Positions 7,580-13,275 of a stretch of DNA of 34,387 bases are shown piece by piece. The stretch comes from Fibrobacter sp. UBA4373 (GTDB lineage Bacteria > Fibrobacterota > Fibrobacteria > Fibrobacterales > Fibrobacteraceae): contig DGSB01000021.1 in NCBI GenBank assembly GCA_002390045.1, forward strand, positions 1-34,387, given 5' to 3'. Within the stretch, counting starts at the first letter, position 1. Each line of letters starts with the position of its first letter. The notes under the pieces were generated by a model, which did not search any database, was not told the origin of the DNA, and saw only the letters and a list, made by a program, of their open reading frames with translations. Made by a program: the position numbers and the translations under genes.

Positions 7580-7638
7580 AATACAGTGTATTTATTGAAT
7601 AAAAAAGCTATTTTTATGGGTAAAAGACGGTTCATCCT

Positions 7639-8856
7639 ATGAAAATTGCCATACAGAACCAGCGCAAGGAACGGGACAGACTTCTCAGCTTGCCGTATAT
7701 TCCCCGTCAAACCATATACGATTTTGACGAATTGCTGAAAAGCCCGAACATCAAGCTTTTGACGGGGCCGAGACGTGTCGGAAAATCTACCCAGGCCCTT
7801 TTGATGTTGCGGGGCAAAAATTTTGCCTACCTGAATTTTGACGATAACGAACTATTGAACAAGTGGGACGAACAGCAGGCCGAGATGTTGCTTGGCGAAA
7901 TTTATCCGAATTACGAGTACCTACTGCTGGACGAAGTGCAGAACATTGACGGCTGGGATGTCTGGGTAAATAAACTTTATCGACGTGGCGTGAATTTGGT
8001 CATAACCGGCAGTAACGCAAAAATGCTTTCTGGAGAAATGGCAACCGTACTAACTGGCCGCTACCTTGAAATCAACATGCTGCCATTTAGCCTTGCCGAA
8101 GCATCGCAGTTTGCAAACCACTTGGGTAATGCAGAAAAAATACAAGACGACTTCTTGAAAAACGGCGGTTATCCGGAGACTTTTACTCAAAGGTCTATTA
8201 CCCAAAGTTATTTACAGACCCTTTTCGATTCCATTCTATACAAGGATATTGTCAGAAGGCATAAGATCAGAAACGCAACCGACTTGAACAATGTAGCCAT
8301 GTTTCTTTTGTCCAATTTCACGGGAACATTTAGCTACAATGACGTGGCAGATGACCTTGGACTCTCTAGCGTCACCACAACAAAAAAGTTCATGGATTAC
8401 TTGCATGAACCGTTTCTGTTTTATTATCTGGACAGGTATAATAACAAACTAAAGTTGATGAAAAAAGCGCCCCGCAAGGTGTATGTGGTTGACAACGGTT
8501 TTGTTTCATCGAAGGCTTTCAATTTGAGCGATAATCTCGGGAAACTGCTGGAAAATCAGGTCTTTGTGGAGTTGCTCCATCGCGGGTACGACACCGAAAA
8601 GACTTTGTTCTACTATCACTCCCGAAACGACAAGGAAACCGACTTTGTACTTCGTGAAGGCAACAAGGTCAAGGAACTTATCCAGGTTTGCTACGACATG
8701 TCCAAAGAAAAGACTATAAAGCGGGAAGTGGACAGCATCGTCGAATGTGCGGGAGAACTAGGCTGCGACAACCTGACTATTGTGACATGGAACGAGCAAA
8801 GGACTATCGAAAAAAAAGGCTACACTATCAAGGTTGTGCCTGTGGGGAAGTTTTAA
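7639..8856 (+). CDS. AAA-family ATPase with C-terminal DUF4143 domain
   Basis: The 405-aa protein carries a Walker A motif GPRRVGKST (residues 43-51), Walker B YLLLDEV (94-100), a sensor-like V-I-T-G-S-N (121-126), a winged-helix-like middle part, and a C-terminal DUF4143 region. In that region H-S-R-N-D-K-E-T-D-F...K-x-x-E-L-I-Q-V (about 326-352) resembles a PD-(D/E)xK-like fold. This multi-copy family is common in anaerobes and its cellular role is poorly known. The start follows a conserved palindromic block, with only a weak ribosome site. A second copy at 3994-4109 has been reduced to its ends. It sits between the AKR remnant and the LysR gene with no obvious operon partner. Confidence 0.85.
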   Translation: MKIAIQNQRKERDRLLSLPYIPRQTIYDFDELLKSPNIKLLTGPRRVGKSTQALLMLRGKNFAYLNFDDNELLNKWDEQQAEMLLGEIYPNYEYLLLDEVQNIDGWDVWVNKLYRRGVNLVITGSNAKMLSGEMATVLTGRYLEINMLPFSLAEASQFANHLGNAEKIQDDFLKNGGYPETFTQRSITQSYLQTLFDSILYKDIVRRHKIRNATDLNNVAMFLLSNFTGTFSYNDVADDLGLSSVTTTKKFMDYLHEPFLFYYLDRYNNKLKLMKKAPRKVYVVDNGFVSSKAFNLSDNLGKLLENQVFVELLHRGYDTEKTLFYYHSRNDKETDFVLREGNKVKELIQVCYDMSKEKTIKREVDSIVECAGELGCDNLTIVTWNEQRTIEKKGYTIKVVPVGKF

Positions 8857-8859
8857 GTT

Positions 8860-8886
8860 TTCACTATTCACTTGGCGCATAGTGAA
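8860..8886. promoter_or_regulatory. Palindromic operator candidate, site B, in front of the LysR gene
   Basis: TTCACTATTCA-CTTGG-CGCATAGTGAA has the same 11-5-11 layout as sites A and C; the outer 8 bp pair perfectly. It ends 30 nt before the LysR start, a classic position for autoregulation. Confidence 0.75.
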
Positions 8887-8916
8887 TTTATTACATTCCC
8901 CACAAAGGGGCTTTTT

Positions 8917-9720
8917 ATGTTTGTCGAGACTTACATCTTGCGATTGCTGGCCGGATTTCTGGAATACGGGACGCTTTCTGCCGTTGCGGACAAGCTCTAC
9001 ACTTCGCAGCCGGCGGTGAGCCGCGCGTTCAAGAAACTGGAAGACGAAATCGGCGCTCCGCTCTTCGAGCGCAAAAAGAACCGCATCGAGCTGAACGAGA
9101 AGGGACGCACGGTCGCCGAATACGCGAAGCGCATCATGGATTTGCAGGGCGAAATGATGGAAAAGGTGAGCCCGCAGGGAGCGGGTACGCGCACGTTCTC
9201 CATTGCGTCGGTGGCCATTCTCCCGGCCGTGCGGATGATGCAGGAACTGCAGGAGAGATACCCCGGGGCGCAGGTCACTTACGAGATTATCGACAACGAG
9301 GCGGGCGTGCTGAAGGCGTTGAACGAAGGCACTGCGGATATCGGCATCACGCTCAAGGCCCCCCGTGCAAAGAAGTTTCATGCCGAAAAGTATATGCAGG
9401 AGCGGCTCTCGATTGCACTCCCCAAGAAGCACCCGCTCGCCAAGCGCAAATCCATCCGGCTCCGGGAACTCAAGGGCGAAACCATCATCCAGCGCAGCAA
9501 CGTAGGGTTCTGGGAGCAGGTCAAGCGCAAGAAGATTCCCGACGCCATATTCATCAAGCACGACAGCACGAAAGGCATTTCAAAGCTCATCGAACAGTCT
9601 TCGCTGTTGACATTCGTTTCGGACCACCAGTTCGATTACGAAATTCCCAAGGACCGCAAGATTGTGCCGCTCGCCGACCGCGAAATGAACGTGGAATTTT
9701 TCAAGGTGACACTGACATAG
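8917..9720 (+). CDS. LysR-family transcriptional regulator
   Basis: The 267-aa product has the N-terminal winged helix-turn-helix of LysR regulators: G-T-L-S-A-V-A-D-K-L-Y then SQPAVSRAFKKLEDEIGAPL (about residues 18-50) and F-E-R-K-K-N-R-I-E-L-N-E-K-G. An effector-binding domain follows, somewhat short but complete. The ATG at 8917 is chosen because it has AAAGGGG about 6 nt upstream and begins the usual LysR N-terminus; the frame is open 15 codons further, through the palindrome. An 11-5-11 dyad directly upstream suggests autoregulation, and identical-layout dyads precede the DUF4405/cupin locus and the monooxygenase gene, so those are probable targets. Confidence 0.9.
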   Translation: MFVETYILRLLAGFLEYGTLSAVADKLYTSQPAVSRAFKKLEDEIGAPLFERKKNRIELNEKGRTVAEYAKRIMDLQGEMMEKVSPQGAGTRTFSIASVAILPAVRMMQELQERYPGAQVTYEIIDNEAGVLKALNEGTADIGITLKAPRAKKFHAEKYMQERLSIALPKKHPLAKRKSIRLRELKGETIIQRSNVGFWEQVKRKKIPDAIFIKHDSTKGISKLIEQSSLLTFVSDHQFDYEIPKDRKIVPLADREMNVEFFKVTLT

Positions 9721-9754
9721 GCGGCATTCCTAAACAAGTCTCCACGAAACTCGT

Positions 9755-10423
9755 ATGCAAAACACTGCTGAATTGCTGAAAGACAAGAAAATTCTGACCA
9801 GGAGGCTGGTTCCCTTCGGATTTGTAAAGGAAGGGACCCGGTACCGGTATTCCAAGGACATTGTCGGAGGCTCCTTCAGGTTTGAAATGACCGTAAGCCG
9901 CGGGCAGAAGGTTTCCGTAAAGGTCTTTGACAACGACTCCGGCGAGGAATACCTGCTCCTTTCGGTGCTTTCTGTCCAGGGTTCCCTGGTGGGCCGAATC
10001 CGGAAGGAAGTCTCGGAAATTGTAGACAAGTTTGCAGCAGAATGCCTCAAGCAGGAATCATTCAAGAAAAAATCCACCCATGACCTTGCCTGCTACGCGG
10101 AGCAGAAATACGGCGATTCGCCGGAATATCTCTGGGAAAAATTTCCACAGTTTGCGGCAATCCGCAAGCACGAGACCAAAAAGTGGTACTGCTTGCTGGG
10201 AACCGTCGATTCTAAAAGAATCGGGGCCGCAACTGAAGGGGTCGCCGAAATTGCAAACTTCAAGATTGAGCCGAGCAAGATTCCGGTATTGCTCAAGCAG
10301 GCGGGCTTTTACCCTGCCTACCACATGAACAAGAAAAGCTGGGTGACCGTGCTGCTGGACGGCACCGTCCCGCTGGACAAAATCAAGCAACTGTTGGACG
10401 AAAGTTACAGGAACGCACGGTAG
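9755..10423 (+). CDS. MmcQ/YjbR-family protein with N-terminal extension
   Basis: The 222-aa protein ends in an MmcQ/YjbR (DUF419) fold: Y-L-W-E-K-F-P near 120-130, K-W-Y-C-L-L near 142-147, and Y-H-M-N-K-K-S-W-V-T-V-L-L-D (about 190-203), the family signature. The first about 110 residues are a separate, positively charged domain. YjbR proteins adopt a CyaY-like or double-wing fold and are called DNA-binding, with little functional evidence. It follows the LysR gene by 34 nt without a clear ribosome site, so cotranscription is possible. No substrate or partner can be named. Confidence 0.75.
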   Translation: MQNTAELLKDKKILTRRLVPFGFVKEGTRYRYSKDIVGGSFRFEMTVSRGQKVSVKVFDNDSGEEYLLLSVLSVQGSLVGRIRKEVSEIVDKFAAECLKQESFKKKSTHDLACYAEQKYGDSPEYLWEKFPQFAAIRKHETKKWYCLLGTVDSKRIGAATEGVAEIANFKIEPSKIPVLLKQAGFYPAYHMNKKSWVTVLLDGTVPLDKIKQLLDESYRNAR

Positions 10424-10458
10424 CTAAAACATTTCTTCTTTGGGTTCTATAGAAATCA

Positions 10459-10551
10459 CTATTTTTTCGCAGAGTACTTCTTTTGGGGTTCACTTCGCAT
10501 CCGCGGGGCCTTGCCTGTTGGATAGCCGGAGGCTTCGTCCTTGGCCGCCAT
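10459..10551 (-). CDS. Possible 30-aa small ORF downstream of the secreted-protein gene
   Basis: A minus-strand frame reads M-A-A-K-D-E-A-S-G-Y-P-T-G-K-A-P-R-M-R-S and ends Q-K-K-Y-S-A-K-K-stop. It begins 8 nt past the stop of the 264-aa gene. It is basic and has no good ribosome site. It may equally be a noncoding intergenic repeat; reported only because the 10424-10559 gap holds nothing else. Confidence 0.2.
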   Translation of the reverse strand: MAAKDEASGYPTGKAPRMRSEPQKKYSAKK

Positions 10552-10559
10552 CTTACTAT

Positions 10560-11354
10560 CTAAAGTTCAAACCATTTATTATTCATTTTTAGAATCGCCC
10601 GTTTGACAGGAACCTCCAATACTCCGTTTCCAACAAAGCCTTTGGAAATCAACTGGCCATTCAAATTGAACAACGAATATGCGGTTCCTTCAGGGATTCC
10701 GTCAATTTGATATTTCCCCGATGAAATTTCTTTGATTCGAATATTCCCCACAGCAGGCGAAATTTTAAAAATCGCCGAGGGAGACTCCACAAGCGAGCAG
10801 CAGCCGGGGCCGAACATAGAACCGTAGCTTCCACTACCCTCCGAAAACGTACTTCCATCTAAATCGGGACAACGCCTATTTTTTGCTATCATCTGATCGA
10901 TTGCATTTTGCAAAAATTTTTTCAAAGAATCTTCAGAAAATTGAATTATGCCGCATTCTTGAAATCGTAAAAATTCAAACATCATCACTTCGCTGAACTG
11001 GTGCGTTCCCGGCGTTCCCACCGTACTGTCTTCCGGATACGGGCCGACACAATTTTGAAAAGCTCTAGCCAAGTCCAAGTATTGTCTTTTTTCATCGCCG
11101 TGAAAATAAATAAATACAGTAGAGTCTAACAAAGAGTGAAAGCCTATACCTTCTGAATCCGAAGAGCAGTCTTCATTAAATTTCTTTGATGAGGAATCGG
11201 ACAAGAAATATGAGGAATACATTTCACAGGCTTTGGGCATTTGTACAGAATCTATTTTCAACGAAGTAAAATACAAATCGCCTACAAGAGGCTGCCCTAA
11301 AGAAAAAGACGAAAAAGTCAAAACGCAAAAGAACAGGGACGCTATTTTTTTCAT
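10560..11354 (-). CDS. Secreted protein with C-terminal sorting-like domain, tandem paralogue 1
   Basis: The 264-aa product has a signal peptide (MKKIASLFFCVLTFSSFSLG, about residues 1-20), a middle domain with paired cysteines (C-V-G-P-Y-P-E-D-S-T-V-G; F-G-P-G-C-C-S-L-V) and a beta-rich tail (A-Y-S-L-F-N-L-N-G-Q-L-I-S-K) like other Fibrobacter sorting tails. The second of two adjacent ATGs (11354) is taken as start: AGGAGG lies 5 nt away, and the paralogue has GTG at the first position but ATG at the second. No family is recognised. The upstream 75-aa ORF stops within this start (AAATGATG), so coupling is likely. It is one of two copies in tandem. Confidence 0.8.
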   Translation of the reverse strand: MKKIASLFFCVLTFSSFSLGQPLVGDLYFTSLKIDSVQMPKACEMYSSYFLSDSSSKKFNEDCSSDSEGIGFHSLLDSTVFIYFHGDEKRQYLDLARAFQNCVGPYPEDSTVGTPGTHQFSEVMMFEFLRFQECGIIQFSEDSLKKFLQNAIDQMIAKNRRCPDLDGSTFSEGSGSYGSMFGPGCCSLVESPSAIFKISPAVGNIRIKEISSGKYQIDGIPEGTAYSLFNLNGQLISKGFVGNGVLEVPVKRAILKMNNKWFEL

Positions 11355-11581
11355 CATTTCCTCCTTGCGATTGCGGTGTTCATTTCCGGAGCAAACGGAA
11401 TGCCGTAAACTTGTGTATATTGGTGAACAGTTACGTTCTTGCCGAGGAAACGCCCGTAGAGCTTTTTACTCGACTGGCCTAAAACCAAATCGGCGTTTGA
11501 AGCTTGCTCATTCCGCGTTTCAACGACAACAGCGGCGTTGAGGCTACTTGTCAAAAGCGCACAAAAATTTATTTCATCCAT
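11354..11581 (-). CDS. Small ORF (75 aa) coupled between the two secreted-protein paralogues
   Basis: The frame runs from an ATG overlapping the stop of the upstream paralogue (GGATGAAATAA region) to a TGA that overlaps the next gene's start, and it contains that gene's AGGAGG site. It reads M-D-E-I-N-F-C-A-L-L-T-S-S and ends F-A-P-E-M-N-T-A-I-A-R-R-K. The same ending (P-V-A-P-E-M-N-T-A-I-A-R-R-K-stop) precedes the other paralogue at 12364-12409, so the frame was coding before the duplication. The conserved piece may be only the C-terminal part of a once longer gene. Function unknown. Confidence 0.5.
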   Translation of the reverse strand: MDEINFCALLTSSLNAAVVVETRNEQASNADLVLGQSSKKLYGRFLGKNVTVHQYTQVYGIPFAPEMNTAIARRK

Positions 11582-12360
11582 AACCAATTCCCATGCACCC
11601 GGGCGACCGCAGGAACGTTCGGGATTTCCAAAAAGCCGCCGTCGAAATTTTTGCGCAGGAGCAACTTCCCGTTCAAATCGAAAACGGAAACTTCCATACC
11701 GAGAGGGATTCCCGACAAACGAAATTTTCCCGCCGAAACCTTCTCCGCGCGGACGCCCTGCGAAACTTTCGAAATACGGGAGCTCGCTGTGGAAGAATCC
11801 ACAAGCGAGCAGCAGCCGGGGCCGAACAGCCACTGGGCTCCGCTATTTTCTCCATAAGAACCCCAATCCAAATCCGGACATTTTTTGTTTTTTGCTTTTA
11901 TCTGCGCAATGGCGGACACCAGAAGCAACTCAAGCGAATCCCGCTGTATATTAATTATCCCGCATTCTTGAAATCGTAAAAGTTCAAACATCATCACTTC
12001 GCTGAACTGGTGCGTTCCCGGCGTTCCCACCGTACTGTCTTCCGGATACGGGCCAACACAATTTTGCGAAATTCGCATCATCTCCAAAATTTGTTCTGTT
12101 TCGTCACCTGTAAAATAAATACGAACGGTGGAATCCAATAGGGAATTGAAACCAATGCCATTCCTGTCCGCACAATCGTAAATGAATTTCTCTTTTTGTG
12201 ACGAATCCACAAAATATTGGGCATAGATTTCGCAAGCCGATTCCATCGCGGAGGAATCGATTTTTAGCGAAGCAAAACCCAAATCGTTAATAAGAGGTTG
12301 CCCCACAGAAAACGAGAAAAAAGTCAAAACGCAAAAGAACAGGGACGCTATTTTTTTCAT
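11569..12360 (-). CDS. Secreted protein with C-terminal sorting-like domain, tandem paralogue 2
   Basis: The 263-aa product mirrors paralogue 1: signal peptide M-K-K-I-A-S-L-F-F-C-V-L-T-F-F-S, the same cysteine-containing middle block, F-G-P-G-C-C-S-L-V, and a tail V-S-V-F-D-L-N-G-K-L-L-L. The ATG at 12360 is supported by TAGGAG 6-7 nt upstream. DNA identity with paralogue 1 is patchy: 107 nt at 11960-12066 match 10951-11057 with two differences and the signal-peptide region is nearly identical, while other parts differ widely. Upstream lies only the last part of a copy of the 75-aa ORF, cut by an IS3-type end. Function unknown. Confidence 0.8.
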   Translation of the reverse strand: MKKIASLFFCVLTFFSFSVGQPLINDLGFASLKIDSSAMESACEIYAQYFVDSSQKEKFIYDCADRNGIGFNSLLDSTVRIYFTGDETEQILEMMRISQNCVGPYPEDSTVGTPGTHQFSEVMMFELLRFQECGIINIQRDSLELLLVSAIAQIKAKNKKCPDLDWGSYGENSGAQWLFGPGCCSLVDSSTASSRISKVSQGVRAEKVSAGKFRLSGIPLGMEVSVFDLNGKLLLRKNFDGGFLEIPNVPAVARVHGNWLWMK

Positions 12361-12363
12361 CAC

Positions 12364-12409
12364 TTTCTCCTAGCGATTGCGGTGTTCATTTCCGGAGCAA
12401 CCGGAATGC
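12364..12409 (-). pseudogene. Truncated 3' end of the second copy of the 75-aa ORF
   Basis: The frame encodes P-V-A-P-E-M-N-T-A-I-A-R-R-K-stop, matching the end of the 75-aa ORF at 11354-11581. DNA similarity ends abruptly at about 12409, where sequence resembling an IS3 terminal repeat begins. This shows that the duplicated unit included both the small ORF and the secreted-protein gene. Confidence 0.7.
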
Positions 12410-12507
12410 GAACCGACCCCAAAAAGTTGGACAGTTTAAAGTTAGGATAATACAGCATTATGAGTCCGGTATTGTACCGGGCTCATTCCGTTTAGACGCA
12501 GTTTTAG
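12410..12507 (-). mobile_element. IS3-family remnant (right end with transposase C-terminus)
   Basis: The minus-strand frame 12507-12442 encodes L-K-L-R-LNGMSPVQYRT-H-N-A-V-L-S-stop, the typical end of an IS3/IS150-group OrfB transposase (N-G-x-S-P-x-x-Y-R). It is followed by TGTCCAACTTTTTGGGGTCGGTT, read on the minus strand, which resembles IS3-family terminal inverted repeats. The rest of the element is missing; sequence beyond about 12510 is unrelated. It cannot transpose. Confidence 0.75.
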
Positions 12508-12529
12508 TAGCGAGCAACAAAGTGCGAGC

Positions 12530-12549
12530 GAGGGGAAGGCTTTCCCCTC
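12530..12549. repeat. GC-rich hairpin downstream of the monooxygenase gene
   Basis: GAGGGGAA-GGCT-TTCCCCTC is an 8-bp perfect stem with a 4-nt loop. It has no T-run on the minus strand, so termination is uncertain. Confidence 0.4.
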
Positions 12550-12572
12550 CCCTCTAAGGTCTTATAGACAAG

Positions 12573-12689
12573 CTATTTCCCGCCAAAATCCTTCTCGCCA
12601 AACAGCACGCGGGCGTTGCTTTCGAGAATCATGTCGTAATAGGGCGCAAGGTCAGCGCGGCAGTCCGTATAGTAGGCGATTTCATCGGA
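12573..12689 (-). pseudogene. Unidentified C-terminal fragment in frame after the monooxygenase stop
   Basis: Immediately after the TAG of the monooxygenase gene the same frame continues S-D-E-I-A-Y-Y-T-D-C-R-A-D-L-A-P-Y-Y-D-M and ends F-G-E-K-D-F-G-G-K-stop. It is protein-like but has no start of its own. I read it as the tail of a deleted downstream gene of the same operon; the family is not recognised. Confidence 0.4.
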
Positions 12690-13091
12690 CTACTTTCTAA
12701 TGAACTTTTCGTCGGTCTTGGGCATGGTGTTGTCGGGCGTATAGCGTTCGACAGTCATTTTCAAGTCGTACTTGTCGCGGAGTTTCGCAATCGTCTTCAT
12801 CATGGGCGAAGCGTGGTGCACGTCGATGGCCGCCTGGCTTTCCCACGCGTCAATCAACAAGATGGTCTCGGGATCGTCCAGCGACTGGAAATATTCGTAG
12901 CGGATGTTGCCCTTCTCGGCGCGGATTTTCGCCACCGTCCCGCTAGAAACCATCTCTTCGGCGAACTTCTTTGCCGCCCCGTTCTTACCCGTATAGCGCA
13001 GGTTTACCGTAATGTTGCTCATGGCGCTCTCCGCAAACACGCTCGCAGCGAGCGCAAGGATTGAAAATAACGTTAAAAACTTGAGTTTCAT
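12690..13091 (-). CDS. Secreted antibiotic-biosynthesis-monooxygenase (ABM)-like protein
   Basis: The 133-aa product has a signal peptide (M-K-L-K-F-L-T-L-F-S-I-L-A-L-A-A-S-V-F-A) and one ABM/quinol-monooxygenase-like ferredoxin-fold domain: I-T-V-N-L-R-Y early, Y-E-Y-F-Q-S-L-D-D-P-E-T-I-L-L-I-D-A-W-E in the middle, then A-I-D-V-H-H-A-S-P-M-M. The start at 13091 is supported by GGAG 7 nt upstream; the frame is open 40 codons further with no signal peptide there. ABM enzymes oxidise quinols or similar small aromatics without a metal or flavin; the periplasmic location is inferred. An 11-5-11 palindrome 73 nt upstream matches the site in front of the LysR gene, so it is a probable regulon member. 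Confidence 0.8.
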   Translation of the reverse strand: MKLKFLTLFSILALAASVFAESAMSNITVNLRYTGKNGAAKKFAEEMVSSGTVAKIRAEKGNIRYEYFQSLDDPETILLIDAWESQAAIDVHHASPMMKTIAKLRDKYDLKMTVERYTPDNTMPKTDEKFIRK

Positions 13092-13163
13092 TTTGCCACT
13101 CCGAAAAGCTTTACCCATAAGATAAATAATTTCGGAGCATGCGCAAAATACCGAATTTTCATG

Positions 13164-13190
13164 CCCAGTATGCGTAAAACGCATAGTGAA
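13164..13190. promoter_or_regulatory. Palindromic operator candidate, site C
   Basis: CCCAGTATGCG-TAAAA-CGCATAGTGAA keeps the 11-5-11 layout of sites A and B. The inner bases TATGCGT/ACGCATA pair perfectly, and the right half is identical to site B. It lies 73 nt upstream of the ABM-like gene. Confidence 0.7.
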
Positions 13191-13209
13191 GTTTACTAGC
13201 ATTTGCAAC

Positions 13210-13240
13210 AAAAAAAGGTAGCCTTAAGCTACCTTTTTTT
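13210..13240. terminator. Terminator of the GH74 gene (bidirectional form)
   Basis: AAAAAAAGGTAGC-CTTAA-GCTACCTTTTTTT forms a 13-bp stem whose ends are A7 and T7. It lies about 35 nt past the GH74 stop on the minus strand and separates that gene from the ABM-like gene. Confidence 0.85.
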
Positions 13241-13275
13241 GTTTTACAATCAAGACAGTTGCAAACGAGGATCTT

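Noticed and set aside
8758..9561. 267-codon minus-strand open frame
   Set aside because: It is antisense to the LysR gene, which has a convincing HTH, start and ribosome site.
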